Assembly (NCBI RefSeq): GCF_003285265.1
Contig: NZ_CP030239.1
Location: 2,128,501 to 2,192,500 of the forward strand
From: Paracoccus mutanolyticus
GTDB lineage: Bacteria; Pseudomonadota; Alphaproteobacteria; Rhodobacterales; Rhodobacteraceae
Reading direction: 5' to 3'
DNA: 64,000 bases
Shown: positions 39,306 to 52,188 of the stretch, piece by piece
Numbering within the stretch: position 1 is the stretch's first letter
How the letters are laid out: each line of letters opens with the position of its first letter
Notes under the pieces: model-generated
Database searches by the model: none
Told to the model about the DNA's origin: nothing
Seen by the model: the letters and a program-made list of their open reading frames with translations, nothing else
Made by a program: the position numbers and the translations under genes

Positions 39306-39562
39306 CAGACCGTCTCCACGAAATGGTAATCCGCCGACAGGACGCCGGCCCGGCTGTTGAAGACACCGGCGGCGCCTTGCAGATAGTCCCGCGCCCGGGT
39401 GGCGTCCGCCACCTGGTACAGCGCCCAGGCATTGCGGTCGTCCTCGTGCCACAGCTGCAGCAGGGACAGGCTGTTGTTGCCGCGATCCTCGGCGTCCTGG
39501 TCGAACTGGCTGCGAAAGGCGGCGAAATCCGCGACGGTATAGTGGGCGATCATCTGGGTCAT
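39305..39562 (-). CDS. Small protein, dimeric alpha/beta-barrel-like (DUF3764/monooxygenase-like)
   Basis: 85 residues, MTQMIAHYTVADFAAFRSQF, ending YHFVETV. HYTVADFAAFRSQFDQD, LQLWHEDDRNAWALYQVAD and ADYHFVETV give the alternating strand-helix pattern of ferredoxin-like/ABM-type small proteins. The family assignment is tentative. It is translationally coupled to the MAPEG gene and lies between sucB and lpdA. Confidence 0.6.
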   Translation of the reverse strand: MTQMIAHYTVADFAAFRSQFDQDAEDRGNNSLSLLQLWHEDDRNAWALYQVADATRARDYLQGAAGVFNSRAGVLSADYHFVETV

Positions 39563-39671
39563 GGCTTCACTCCTGGGGTCGGGTCGAGGGCCGGCCGGCA
39601 CGGTCGGCAGGCGGGCCCTGGCGCGGCTCAACCAGACAGGCCGGAAAGAGTTGCGCCACCCCGAAGGGAAA

Positions 39672-39694
39672 GGGGGCGGCGCCTGGCCGCCCCC
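39672..39694 (-). terminator. Terminator-like hairpin after sucB
   Basis: GGGGGCGG-CGCCTGG-CCGCCCCC, an 8-bp stem 8 bp past the sucB stop. On the minus strand it is followed by CTTTCCC, so it is a weak intrinsic terminator separating sucB from the small genes and lpdA. Confidence 0.55.
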
Positions 39695-39701
39695 GATGCT
39701 G

Positions 39702-41258
39702 TTACAGGTCCATCAGCAGGCGGCGGGGATCCTCCAGCGCCTCTTTCACGCGGACCAGGAAGGTCACGGCGCCCTTGCCGTCGACGATGCGGTGGTCATA
39801 GCTCAGCGCCAGATACATCATCGGGCGGATGACGATCTGGCCGTTCACGACCACCGGTCGTTCCTGGATCTTGTGCATGCCCAGGATGCCCGACTGCGGC
39901 GGGTTCAGAATGGGCGAGGACATGAGCGAGCCATAGACACCGCCGTTCGAGATGGTGAAGGTGCCGCCCTGCATTTCCGCCATGGTCAGCTTGCCGTCGC
40001 GGCCCTTGGCGCCCAGTTCGGCGATCTCCTTCTCGATCTGGGCGAAGCTCTTGCGGTCGGCGTCGCGCACCACCGGAACGACCAGGCCGTTCGGGGTGCC
40101 GACGGCGACGCCCATGTGGACGAAGTGCTTGTAGACCACATCGCCGCCGTCGATCTCGGCGTTGACCTCGGGGACTTCCTTCAGGGCGTGGCAGCAGGCC
40201 TTCACGAAGAAGGACATGAAGCCCAGCTTGACCTTGTGCTTCTTCTCGAACTGGTCCTTGTAGCTGTTGCGCAGGTCCATGACGCCCGACATGTCCACCT
40301 CGTTATAGGTGGTCAGCATGGCGGCGGTGTTCTGCGCGTCCTTGAGCCGGCGGGCGATGGTGGCGCGCAGGCGGGTCATCTTGACGCGCTCCTCGCGCGC
40401 GGCATCCTCGGCCGAACTCGGGGCGCGGGGCGCCGCGGCCGGGGCAGGGGCGGCCGAAGGCGCGGGCGCCGAGCCGGCGCGGGCGACATCTTCCTTCATG
40501 ACGCGGCCGTCGCGGCCCGTGCCCGTGACCGCGTCGCGGCTGACGCCGGCCTCGGCCATGGCCCTCTTGGCCGAGGGCGCGTCCTCGACATCGGCGCGGG
40601 GCTTCGGCGTCTCGGGACCGGCGCCGGGGGATTCCACCGCAGCGGCCTTCTTCGCCTCGGGCTCGGCCTTGGAGGGCGCGGGCGCCGCGCCGGCCGCGCC
40701 TTCGGTGATGATGGCAAGCCGGGCAGTCGCATCAACGGTCGTGCCTTCATCGGCCAGGATCTCGGCCAGCACGCCGGCGGCGGGGCTAGGCACCTCGACC
40801 GAAACCTTGTCGGTTTCCAGTTCGCACAGCATCTCGTCCTGGGCGACGCTGTCGCCGACCTTCTTGAACCAGGTGGCGACGGTGGCTTCGGTGACGCTTT
40901 CGCCCAGGGTGGGCACCATCACGTCGATGGATTTTCCGCTCATCTTCTTCTGTCCTTCCTGGGGCTTCGCGCCCGCATCGTGCTTGGGCAACATTTCCTC
41001 GGGGCCCGCGTTGCCGACCTCGGCGATCTGGGCCAGCAGGGCGTTCGGGGTGACGGTCTCGCCCTCGGGGGCAACGATCTCGGCCAGCTTGCCGGCGACG
41101 GGCGAGGGAACCTCGACCGTCACCTTGTCGGTTTCCAGCTCGCACAGCATCTCGTCGACTGCCACGCTGTCGCCCGGCTTCTTGAACCAGGTGGCGACGG
41201 TCGCCTCGGATACCGATTCCCCCAGCGCGGGGACGCGCACTTCCACGGCCATCGTCAT
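39702..41258 (-). CDS. sucB: 2-oxoglutarate dehydrogenase E2 (dihydrolipoyl succinyltransferase), two lipoyl domains
   Basis: 518 residues. There are two tandem lipoyl domains, each with the lipoylated Lys in ELETDKV (residues 1-77 and about 106-180). An Ala/Pro linker follows, then the E3/E1-binding domain ([21 protein letters not shown], through [13 protein letters not shown]). The catalytic acyltransferase domain has [13 protein letters not shown] and the active site DHRIVDG near the C-terminus. The start overlaps the sucA stop (ATGA). The second lipoyl domain is a close repeat of the first. Confidence 0.95.
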   Translation of the reverse strand: MTMAVEVRVPALGESVSEATVATWFKKPGDSVAVDEMLCELETDKVTVEVPSPVAGKLAEIVAPEGETVTPNALLAQIAEVGNAGPEEMLPKHDAGAKPQEGQKKMSGKSIDVMVPTLGESVTEATVATWFKKVGDSVAQDEMLCELETDKVSVEVPSPAAGVLAEILADEGTTVDATARLAIITEGAAGAAPAPSKAEPEAKKAAAVESPGAGPETPKPRADVEDAPSAKRAMAEAGVSRDAVTGTGRDGRVMKEDVARAGSAPAPSAAPAPAAAPRAPSSAEDAAREERVKMTRLRATIARRLKDAQNTAAMLTTYNEVDMSGVMDLRNSYKDQFEKKHKVKLGFMSFFVKACCHALKEVPEVNAEIDGGDVVYKHFVHMGVAVGTPNGLVVPVVRDADRKSFAQIEKEIAELGAKGRDGKLTMAEMQGGTFTISNGGVYGSLMSSPILNPPQSGILGMHKIQERPVVVNGQIVIRPMMYLALSYDHRIVDGKGAVTFLVRVKEALEDPRRLLMDL

Positions 41259-44217
41259 GCCCCGATCGTGATGGCTTCGTTGACCAGCGCCTCTTGCTCG
41301 GCCTTGTGGCGCGAGGCAAGGCCGGTCGCCGGCGAGGCCGAGGCGGCACGGCCCACATAGCGGGCGCGGCCGTGCTTGGCGCCGATGCGCGACAGCACCC
41401 ATTCCAGGTTCGGCTCGACGAAGGTCCAGCCGCCCATGTTCTTGGGTTCTTCCTGGCACCAGACGATCTCGGCGTCCTTGAAGCGGTCAAGTTCCTTGGA
41501 CATCGCCTGCGCGGGGAAGGGATAGAACTGTTCCAGGCGCATCAGATAGACGTCGTCGGCCCCGGCGGCGTCGCGTGCAGCCAGCAGGTCGTAATAGACC
41601 TTGCCCGAGCAGATCACCACGCGCCGGATCTCGCTGTCGGGCTTCAGCGTCAGCGAGGCGGTGCCGCGCTGCGCGTCGTCCCACAGCACCCGGTGGAAGG
41701 TCGAGCCGGTGGTGAACTCGTCCGCCGTCGAGACCGCCTGCGGGTGGCGCAGCAGCGATTTCGGCGTCATCAGGATCAGCGGCTTGCGGAACGGGCGCTT
41801 CAGTTGGCGTCGCAGGATGTGGAAATAGTTCGCGGGTGTCGTGCAGTTCGCGACGATCCAGTTGTCCTCGGCCGACATCTGCAGCCAGCGCTCAAGCCGG
41901 GCCGAGCTGTGTTCGGGCCCCTGACCCTCGAAGCCGTGGGGCATCATCACCACCAGGCCCGACATGCGCAGCCATTTCTTCTCGCCCGAGTTGATGAACT
42001 GGTCGAACATGATCTGCGCGCCATTGGCGAAGTCGCCGAACTGCGCCTCCCACAGGACCAGGCTGTTGGGTTCGGCCAGCGAATAGCCGTATTCAAAGCC
42101 CAGCACCGCATATTCCGACAGCATCGAGTCGATGACCTCGTAGCGCGCCTGCCCGCCCCGGATGTGGTTCAGCGGATAGTAGCGTTCCTCGGTGACCTGG
42201 TCGATGAAGGCCGAATGGCGTTGCGAGAAGGTGCCGCGGGTTGAATCCTGGCCCGCCAGGCGCACCGGATGCCCCTCGACCAGCAGCGAGCCGAAGGCCA
42301 GCGCCTCGCCCGTCGCCCAGTCGAAGCCCTTGCCGGTTTCGAACATCTGCTTCTTGGCTTCCAGCAGGCGGCCGACGGTCTTGTGCAACTCGAACCCTTC
42401 GGGCACGCGGGTCAGTGCGGTGCCAAGCTCGGCCATGGTCTCGGGGCTGATGCCGGTGTTGCCGGCGTTGTATTCGGCGCCCTCGGCCTCGAGCCCCGAC
42501 CACTTGCCGTCCAGCCAGTCGGCCTTGTTCGGCTTGAAGTTCTTGCCGACCTCGTATTCCTCGTTCAGATGGGCCTGGAACGCGGCCTTCATCTCCTCGA
42601 TCTCGCCCTCGGGGACAAGGCCGTCGGCGACCAGGCGCTCGGTGTAAAGCTGCAGCGTGGTCTTGTGGCCCTTGATGGTCTTGTACATCGCCGGGTTGGT
42701 GAACATCGGCTCGTCGCCTTCGTTGTGACCGAAGCGGCGATAGCAGAAGATGTCGATCACGACGTCCTTCTGGAACTTCTGGCGGAACTCGGTCGCGACC
42801 TTGGCGGCATGGACCACGGCCTCCGGATCGTCGCCGTTGACGTGGAAGATCGGCGCCTCGACCATCAGGGCGATGTCGGTCGGATAGGGCGAGGTGCGGC
42901 TGAAATGCGGCGCCGTGGTAAAGCCGATCTGGTTGTTCACGACGATATGGATGGTGCCGCCGGTGCGGTGGCCGCGGATGCCCGAAAGCTGCAGGCATTC
43001 CGCCACGACCCCCTGGCCCGCAAAGGCCGCGTCGCCGTGCAGCAGGATCGGCAGGACCGAGGTGCGGTGCGTCTGGTCGGACAGCTGGTCCTGCTTGGCG
43101 CGGACCTTGCCCAGCACGACCGGGTTCACCGCCTCCAGGTGCGAGGGGTTCGCGGTCAGCGACAGGTGCACGGTGTTGTCGTCGAAGGTCCGGTCCGAGG
43201 AGGCGCCGAGGTGGTATTTCACGTCGCCCGAGCCGTCCACGTCGTCGGGCTTGTAGCTGCCGCCCTGGAATTCGTGGAAGATCGCCCGATAGGGCTTGTT
43301 CAGCACGTTCGCCAGCACCGACAGGCGGCCGCGGTGCGGCATGCCGATCACCACCTCCTTGACGCCAAGCGCGCCGCCGCGCTTGATGATCTGCTCCATC
43401 GCGGGGATCAGCGCCTCGCCGCCGTCCAGGCCGAAGCGCTTGGTGCCCATGTACTTGACATGAAGGAACTTTTCAAAGCCCTCGGCCTCGACCAGCTTGT
43501 TCAGGATGGCGCGGCGCCCCTCGCGGGTGAAGGCGATCTCCTTGCCGTAACCCTCGATCCGCTCCTTCAGCCAGGCCGCTTCCTCGGGGTTCGAGATGTG
43601 CATGAACTGGATGGCGAAGGTGCCGCAATAGGTGCGCTTCATCAGATCCACGATCTGGCGGATCGAGGCGACCTGCAGGCCCAGCACGTTGTCGATGAAG
43701 ATCGGCCGGTCCATGTCGGCGTCGGTGAAGCCGTAGGTTTCGGGCTTCAGTTCGCCGTGGTCGGGGATCTCGCGCATGCCCAGCGGGTCAAGGTCGGCAT
43801 GCAGGTGGCCGCGGATGCGGAAGGCGCGGATCAGCATGATGGCGCGCACGCTGTCCAGCACCGCGCGCTTGAGCTGGTCGTCGCTCAGGCTGACGCCCTT
43901 TTCGGCGGCCTTGCCGGCGATCTTGTCCAGCGCCGCCTTGGCCTCGGCCTTGGGCAGCATCGGCCATTCGCCGGTCAGCGCCGAGGTGGCTCGTCGCTGG
44001 GCGCGGGCGGCCAGTCGGCCCGGCGCCAGCTGGCGCCCTTGGCTCGCGCGTGACGGTCGTCTCGTCATCGCCCAGGCTGCGGAAGAAGGCATCCCAGGCC
44101 GCGTCCACCGCCGAGGGGTCCTTGGCCCACTGGCCATAGAGCTTTGGCGGATAGTTCGGGTTCGAACCGGCCAGAGCTGGAGGCGTGGCAGGTCGCGTTG
44201 GCGGACTGATCGTTCAT
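41255..44217 (-). CDS. sucA: 2-oxoglutarate dehydrogenase E1 component (N-terminus frameshifted)
   Basis: About 987 residues. A thiamine-diphosphate decarboxylase with core motifs [76 protein letters not shown], and [14 protein letters not shown]. The first ~75 codons (44000-44217) are disturbed. MNDQSANAT is readable at the ATG of 44217, and [19 protein letters not shown] appears in another frame. From about 43990 the frame is clean. The start overlaps the stop of a 32-codon frame upstream, and the stop overlaps the sucB start. Confidence 0.94.
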
Positions 44218-44312
44218 TTCTGATCGTCCAGTTGCTTGCCGTCGCGCTCTGGCGGCTGGTGAAGGTGCAGAATGGCCATCTGCGGGTCGGCGGGTCGTGC
44301 GGGCGGGGTCAT
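44214..44312 (-). CDS. Possible 32-residue small protein overlapping sucA start
   Basis: ATG at 44312 to a TGA that overlaps the sucA ATG by four bases. The product begins MTPPARPADPQMAILHLHQP and ends with charged residues. The ATGA overlap is suggestive of translational coupling, but the ribosome site is weak and the base quality of this stretch is doubtful. No family is known. Confidence 0.3.
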   Translation of the reverse strand: MTPPARPADPQMAILHLHQPPERDGKQLDDQK

Positions 44313-44318
44313 GGTCCG

Positions 44319-44697
44319 TCACGCACAAAGAATATCGATCTTGGCGGCACCCGGGTCGTCGAAGAATGCCAGGGGCAGCCGCATCAGGTGGTCGAACAAC
44401 CCGGCCTTCCACTGCAACGCACGGACTGGCCTGCTGGTCGGCGTCCGGCGGCGCATTGCCGGGGTGATAGATCAGCCGCCAGCCCGCGTCGTTGCGGTTG
44501 ACGGTGCGCACCGCGTGCGGCGGCAGGCCGGTGGTCCGGTGCAGGTCGGTGCGGGCCGGCACGCCGCCGCGCAACACGTCCTCGGTCGGGCCACGGCCGC
44601 AGGCCGCGACCAGCAGCGCCGTCAGCAAAAGGACGCAGGCCGCGCCCCTGCGGGGGGGCGAGCCAAGGTCCGAACTGGCGATCCTGCGATCCAACAC
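44319..44697 (-). CDS. Small lipoprotein between sucD and sucA (frameshifted)
   Basis: About 126 codons. The signal peptide has a lipobox (VLLLTALLVAAC, Cys about 33). Next comes GRGPTEDVLRGGVPARTDLH and NRNDAGWRLIYHPGNAPPDA. A frame change near 44430 then leads to ALQWKAGLFDHLMRLPLAFF, ending KIDILCA at 44319. It is not a family I recognise. It is one of four small lipoproteins inside TCA-cycle operons here. Hairpins at 44714-44743 and 44777-44791 lie between it and sucD. Confidence 0.55.
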
Positions 44698-44713
44698 ATC
44701 ACCTGCGGTTGCT

Positions 44714-44743
44714 CTGTGGCCCCAAGGTAGGCAGGGGCCACAG
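44714..44743 (-). other. Perfect 10-bp inverted repeat inside suc operon
   Basis: CTGTGGCCCC-10 nt-GGGGCCACAG, between sucD and the downstream lipoprotein gene. There is no U run on the minus strand, so it more likely slows, protects or processes mRNA than terminates it. Confidence 0.5.
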
Positions 44744-44776
44744 CTAAGTCAAAAGTCCTACGAAGACGTTACCGTT

Positions 44777-44791
44777 CCCCCGAAAAGGGGG
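44777..44791 (-). other. 5-bp G/C hairpin directly after sucD
   Basis: CCCCC-GAAAA-GGGGG, 6 bp after the sucD stop. Its loop reads UUUUC on the transcribed strand. It may act with the 44714-44743 repeat as an intercistronic barrier. Confidence 0.35.
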
Positions 44792-44797
44792 CGCGGC

Positions 44798-45680
44798 TTA
44801 GCGCCCGATGGCCTTCAGCACCGCTTCGCCCAGACCCGCCGGGCTGTCGGCGACGATGATTCCGGCCGATTTCATGGCCTCGATCTTGCTTTCCGCGTCG
44901 CCCTTGCCGCCCGAGACGATGGCGCCGGCATGGCCCATGCGGCGGCCCTTCGGCGCGGTGCGGCCCGCGATGAAGCCGGCCGTTGGTTCCATATCATTCT
45001 GTTCAAGCCTCGTTGGCCGGGTCCCCGGCGTTCGCCTCTTCCTCGGCCAGTTGCTCCGCCACGGCCTTCGGAAGCTTGGCGAGTGGGCGGTCAGCGAACA
45101 TCTGCAGCACGTCGATATGCTCCATGCCCTTGATCGGGTCGCCGCCGATGCCGACGGCCGAGGACTGGCCCAAGCCCACGTCCGAGGTCTGCTTCACCGC
45201 CTCATAGGTCAGGGTGCCGGAACGCGACACAACGCCGACCGAGCCGCGCTTGAAGATGGAGCCCGGCATGATGCCGATCTTGCATTCGTCGGGGGTCATG
45301 ATGCCGGGGCAGTTCGGGCCGATCAGCCGCGACTGGCTGCCCTGCAGGGCGCGCTTGACCTTCATCATGTCAAGGACCGGGATGCCTTCGGTGATGCAGA
45401 CGATCAGCGGGATTTCCGCGTCGATGGCTTCCAGGATCGAGTCGGCCGCGAAGGGCGGCGGGACATAGATCACGCTGGCGTTGGCGCCGGTTTTCGCCAC
45501 GGCCTCGTGGACCGAGTTGAACACGGGCAGGCCCAGGTGCTCGGACCCGCCCTTGCCCGGCGTCACGCCGCCGACCATCTGGGTGCCGTAGGCGATCGCC
45601 TGTTCGGTGTGGAACGTCCCCTGCGAGCCGGTCAGGCCCTGGCAGATGACTTTGGTGTCTTTGTTGACGAGAACGGCCAT
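44798..45680 (-). CDS. sucD: Succinyl-CoA synthetase alpha subunit (scrambled near C-terminal third)
   Basis: About 294 codons. The start is [29 protein letters not shown], seen in pieces. [36 protein letters not shown] and [17 protein letters not shown] follow. The phosphohistidine region [21 protein letters not shown] is in a different frame from the start. Between about 44995 and 45085 the sequence does not match the family (IGEIGGSAEEEAA is expected; only AEEEA is readable). The total length is almost normal, so I favour sequence error. AGAGGGAGCC precedes the ATG. Confidence 0.88.
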
Positions 45681-45711
45681 AATGGCTCCCTCTAATTCAT
45701 ATGTCGCATGT

Positions 45712-45732
45712 TGGTCGCGACGCTCGCGACCA
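45712..45732 (-). other. Perfect 9-bp inverted repeat upstream of sucD
   Basis: TGGTCGCGA-CGC-TCGCGACCA between the lipoprotein stop (45739) and the sucD start (45680). There is no U run. It is another intercistronic hairpin of the suc operon. Confidence 0.5.
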
Positions 45733-45738
45733 TGGGGC

Positions 45739-46239
45739 TCAGTCGGCTTTTCTGATCGAGAAAGTGTTCGTTCCGTCGGATCTCGTTCCATAGAAATTCA
45801 TCTTCACGCCATTGGCGACAAAGCTGAAACTGGACGGATTGCTGCTCGTGTTCTGGTAGCCTGCGGCCTCGAGGGCGCGCACCCAGACCTGGCCGGTCTC
45901 TTGCAGGCCGCCCATGGCAACACCGGAGATGCCGTCGTGGTCCGCGAAGCAACCTTTCCCGGGAACCAGCTTGATGCCCTCTTTGCTGAGAAGGCCCTTG
46001 CCGGCCGGTGCGAGATAGACTCCGGAACCGATCATGGCATTGCGCTGGGTATAGCCCAGTGCCCGGATCGCCGCGTAATTCGGCTGTTTGCCCGAAGCAG
46101 CGGCAATGCATTCCGGAATGAAGGTGTTCACCACCGGACGGTATTCACGGTCAAGCTTGCTGCTTTGCTCGGGAGACAGGCTCATCGAACAGGCGGCAAG
46201 CAGGACCGTAAGCGATGCAATGACGGAACGCCCTTTCAT
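45739..46239 (-). CDS. Lipoprotein of unknown function between sucC and sucD
   Basis: 166 residues. The signal peptide has a lipobox (VLLAAC, Cys about 17). The mature protein includes [66 protein letters not shown] and [13 protein letters not shown]. Its ATG follows the sucC stop by one base, so it is translated with sucC. The base composition is somewhat lower in GC than in sucC/sucD, which may mean later acquisition. No enzyme motif is seen. Confidence 0.75.
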   Translation of the reverse strand: MKGRSVIASLTVLLAACSMSLSPEQSSKLDREYRPVVNTFIPECIAAASGKQPNYAAIRALGYTQRNAMIGSGVYLAPAGKGLLSKEGIKLVPGKGCFADHDGISGVAMGGLQETGQVWVRALEAAGYQNTSSNPSSFSFVANGVKMNFYGTRSDGTNTFSIRKAD

Positions 46240-46240
46240 C

Positions 46241-48858
<2,618 letters not shown>

Positions 48859-49598
48859 ATGGGGCTGGATATCTGGGGCTGGACGCTGGCCATCGTCGCG
48901 GCCTTCGCGGTCGGGCTGGCCAAGGGCGGGCTGTCGATGGTGGGCGTGATCGCCGTGCCGCTGATGGCGCTTGTCATGTCGCCGGTGCAGGCGGCGGGCA
49001 TCCTGCTGCCGGTCTATGTCGCTTCGGACATCGGCGGGCTCGTGGCCTTTCGCCGCGACTTCGACCGGCGGGTGCGGCAACGCTGCTGCCGGGCGCCGTC
49101 GCAGGCATCGGGCTGGGCTGGGCCACCGCCCATCTGGTCGAGGAACGCCACGTCGCCCTGATCGTCGGCATCATCGGACTGGCCTTCGCCCTGAACGCCC
49201 TGCTGCGGCCGCGCGCCGCCGCCCAGGCGCGGCCGCCCCGCCTGGGGGCAGGCACGTTCTGGGGGCTGGTGTCGGGCTATACCAGCTTTGTCAGCCATTC
49301 GGGCGCGCCGCCCTATCAGGTCTATGCCCAGCCGCTGCGGATGGAGCCGCTGACCTTTGCCGGCACCACCACGATCTTTTTCGCCATCTGCAATGCGGTC
49401 AAGCTGGTGCCCTATGCGTTGCTCGGCCAGCTCTCGGCGCATAACCTGACGGTCGCGGCGGTGCTGATGGTGCCGGGCGTCGCCGGGGTCGCCTGCGGGC
49501 TGTGGCTGATCCGGCGCATGTCCGCCGGTTTCTTCTATGGCTTCATCACCTGGGCCCTGGCGCTGGTGTCGGCCCGGCTGATCTGGTCGGCGCTTTAA
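48859..49598 (+). CDS. TauE/SafE family sulfite/organosulfonate exporter-like membrane protein (frameshifted)
   Basis: About 247 codons of a polytopic protein. FAVGLAKGGLSMVGVIAVPLMAL is the first repeat motif, followed by SPVQAAGILLPVYVASDIGG. The frame changes near 49080. The second half has LIVGIIGLAFALNALLR, GLVSGYTSFVSHSGAPPYQVY (second repeat motif) and CNAVKLVPYALLG. The family exports anions such as sulfite or sulfoacetate. It ends tail to tail with the next gene: both stops lie in the same TTTAAA. Confidence 0.82.
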
Positions 49599-50587
49599 AG
49601 GCCGGGCTCGGGCGGTTCGGCCAGCATCCCCTGGATCCGGGCATTGACGATGCGCTGGGCGTTGAACTCGGCCCGGCCGATGGCGGGGTTCAGCCGCAGC
49701 CGGGCGATGCCCGCCGTCACCGCATCCGCAAAGCGCAGGATCGAATCGTCGCGTTCCTCGTTGCGGTTCATCCGGTCGTAGAATTCCTGGTTGTGGCGCT
49801 CGGCGCTCGGGCGGTCCGCCGGAGTCCAGCCCCGGCCGCGCAGTTTCTTCAGCGCGAAATGTTCGGGCGTGCGCACGACATAGTGGTTGATCTGCCCCAT
49901 CCGCCAGCCGAAATCCCGCTGCCCCAGCATGCGGCTGCGGGGAAAGTCCTCGCCATCCAGCCAGCGGCGGGTGGGCGGATAGTCGGAACTCAGCGCCTCG
50001 CCCCGGCCGTTCAGGAAGCGGGCGGCGTCGTTGTCGGGCAGGGGCTTCAGCAGGGGCCGGTTGATGCCCACGTCGGCGAACCCCGCGACCCGGTCGGTCA
50101 CCCGAAACAGCATCTTGATTTCCTGGTTGGGGTCGAAGCCCCGGGCCGAGGCGCCCGTGAAATCGGCCGAGATCAGCCGTCCCGGGAAAAGCCCGTTCCC
50201 GTTGTCGCCGAAGACCCGCCATTGCAGCAGGATGCCGTCGTGGTCGCCCACCCGCTCCAGCAGCGCCGGCAGCGTGCCGTCGCCCACGCGGATGTTCAGG
50301 AACTCGTCGGCGTCGATCCACAGCACCCAGTCGCCCGGACGCAGCACGCCCGCGCGATTGGCATGGCGCGCCGCGTTGATCTGCGGCCCCACGCCGGGCG
50401 GAACGGTCAGCAGCCTGTGCTCCACCTCGCCGGCATCCGACAGGGCGTCCAGCAGCTCTGTCGTGCCATCGTCTGAATCGTTGGAATAGATGACGATCCG
50501 GTCAAATCCGATCGCCTTGTGATAGGCGACCCACTCCAGCAGAAAGGGCGCCTCGTTCTTCATGGCGCTGAACAGGGTGAAACTCAT
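49595..50587 (-). CDS. Glycosyltransferase family 2-like protein (PF13704 type)
   Basis: 330 residues. FSAMKNEAPFLLEWVAYHKAIGFDRIVIYSND is the nucleotide-sugar start typical of the Glyco_tranf_2_4 group, cited here in part. DWVLWIDADEFLNIRVG carries the metal-binding Asp-x-Asp. FVNHYVVRT-like INHYVVRTPEHFALKK follows. It probably adds a sugar to a surface polysaccharide; donor and acceptor are unknown. The start MSFTLFSAMKNEAP is preferred over a longer frame. Confidence 0.8.
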   Translation of the reverse strand: MSFTLFSAMKNEAPFLLEWVAYHKAIGFDRIVIYSNDSDDGTTELLDALSDAGEVEHRLLTVPPGVGPQINAARHANRAGVLRPGDWVLWIDADEFLNIRVGDGTLPALLERVGDHDGILLQWRVFGDNGNGLFPGRLISADFTGASARGFDPNQEIKMLFRVTDRVAGFADVGINRPLLKPLPDNDAARFLNGRGEALSSDYPPTRRWLDGEDFPRSRMLGQRDFGWRMGQINHYVVRTPEHFALKKLRGRGWTPADRPSAERHNQEFYDRMNRNEERDDSILRFADAVTAGIARLRLNPAIGRAEFNAQRIVNARIQGMLAEPPEPGL

Positions 50588-50761
50588 TACATCGATCCTC
50601 GGAAAGCCCCTCAACGTGACCAAACGGCGCGGCCGCTTGCAAAGTTGCCTTTTGGGTCAGTTCCAGGACCGGATCAGTTTCTTCTGCGCTGCGGCGAAAG
50701 GGTGCTTGCGATTCGCGACGTTTCCATGCAGCGTCGCGCAAGAATATTACGTGAGGCCCGC

Positions 50762-51594
50762 ATGACCCGTCCCTATCGTTCCGTTCTGTACATCCCTGCG
50801 GCCAATGCCCGCGCCATGGAAAAGGCCCGCTCGCTGCCTGCCGACGCCATCATCTTCGACCTCGAGGACGCGGTGGCGCCTTCGGAAAAGGCCGCGGCGC
50901 GCGACCTTCTCAGCCAGGCGCTGCTGTCCGACTATGGATCCCGGGCGCGGATCGTCCGCATCAACGGGCTGGACACGCAATGGGCCGAAGGCGACGCCCG
51001 CGCCTTTGCCCGCGGCGCCGACGCGGTGCTGATCCCCAAGGTCAGCCGCTCGGCCGACCTGGACCGGGTGGCGGACCTGGTGCCCGACACGCGCTGTGGG
51101 CGATGATGGAAACGGCCGAGGGCATGCTGAACGCGGCCGAGATCGCGGCCCATCCCCGGCTGGCCGGCATGGTCATGGGCACCAACGACCTGGCCAAGGA
51201 ACTGGGCGCACGCTTTCGTCCCGACCGCCTGCCGATGATGGCCGGGCTGGGCCTGTGCCTGCTGGCCGCGCGGGCGCACAGGCGGGTCATCGTGGACGGG
51301 GTGTTCAACGCCTTCAAGGACGATGACGGGCTGCGCGCGGAATGCGAACAGGGCCGCGACATGGGGTTCGATGGCAAGACCCTGATCCACCCCGCCCAGC
51401 TTGCCGTCGCCAACGCGGTCTTTGCCCCGACCGAGGCCGAGGCCGACCTGGCCCGGCGCCAGCTCGCCGCCTTCGCGAGGCCAAGGCCCAGGGAAGGGCG
51501 TCGCCGTGGCGATGGCCGCATCGTCGGAACTGCATGTCGAACCGCCCGCGCGGCGCTGGCCCGGGCCGAGGCGATTGCGAAGCTGGCCGGTTAG
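50762..51594 (+). CDS. mcl2: CoA-ester lyase/thioesterase of HpcH/CitE family, (3S)-malyl-CoA type (frameshifted)
   Basis: About 278 codons. The start is PYRSVLYIPAANARAMEKAR, with AIIFDLEDAVAPSEKAAARD, a substrate/metal contact MMETAEGMLNAAEIA, MVMGTNDLAKELGA, VFNAFKDDDGLRAECEQGRD and MGFDGKTLIHPAQLAVAN. Frame changes lie near 51090 and 51475-51540. In Rhodobacter sphaeroides a relative (Mcl2, a (3S)-malyl-CoA thioesterase) is encoded close to mch and sdh. The same order here supports a role in the ethylmalonyl-CoA pathway. The symbol rests on that context. Confidence 0.75.
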
Positions 51595-51635
51595 GGGCAG
51601 GCTGCCGTCGGAACATCCAGCAAGAGGATAGCCAG

Positions 51636-52187
51636 ATGTTGATCCTGATCCTGGGCCTCGCCTTGTGGTGGGGCGCGCATTTCTTCAAGCGGCTCGCCCC
51701 CGCCCGCCGGGCCGAGATGGGCGACAAGGGCAAGGGCCTGGTCGCCGGTGCCTTGGCGGTCGCGGTCCTGCTGATGATCTGGGGCTACCGGATGGCGGAC
51801 GGGCCCTATTGGTGGGGCGCCTCGGCGCCGCTCAAGGGGATCAACAACCTGCTGGTGCTGGCCGCCTTCTACCTGTTCGCGGCGGACGGGATGAAGACGC
51901 GGATCACCGCGCGGGTTCGCCATCCGCAACTGACGGGCTTTGCGCTGTGGGCCTTCGCGCATCTGCTGCCGAACGGCGACCTGCCCAGCTTTGTCCTGTT
52001 CGGCGGCCTGCTGGTCTGGGCGCTGGCGGAAATGGCGGTCATCAACCGCGCCCAGCCGCGCTGGACGCCGCCGGCCGGGCCTTTTCCCGTCCGCAAGGAA
52101 ATCATGGCCGGGGTGGGTGCCGTCGTCCTGATGCTGGTCGTCGGACTGATCCACCGCTGGCTGGGCTACAACCCGTTTGGAGGCTGA
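51636..52187 (+). CDS. NnrU family membrane protein
   Basis: 183 residues with about five hydrophobic segments. LALWWGAHFFKRLAPARRAEMG is the NnrU start, LKGINNLLVLAAFYLFAADG the middle and HPQLTGFALWAFAHLLPNGD the heme-binding-like His region. NnrU proteins occur near denitrification genes and are related to zeta-carotene isomerase, but the function here is unknown. GAGGATAGCC precedes the ATG. It is co-directional with mcl2 and mch. Confidence 0.85.
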   Translation: MLILILGLALWWGAHFFKRLAPARRAEMGDKGKGLVAGALAVAVLLMIWGYRMADGPYWWGASAPLKGINNLLVLAAFYLFAADGMKTRITARVRHPQLTGFALWAFAHLLPNGDLPSFVLFGGLLVWALAEMAVINRAQPRWTPPAGPFPVRKEIMAGVGAVVLMLVVGLIHRWLGYNPFGG

Positions 52188-52188
52188 C

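Noticed and set aside
37479..39329. Plus-strand frame of 616 codons opposite lpdA
   Set aside because: It is the exact antisense of lpdA and the MAPEG gene, with Gly/Asp/His-rich low-complexity product and no RBS.
51636..52187. NnrU as evidence of a denitrification cluster
   Set aside because: No nir, nor or nnr genes are present nearby. The gene is embedded in CoA-ester metabolism, so no denitrification claim is made.
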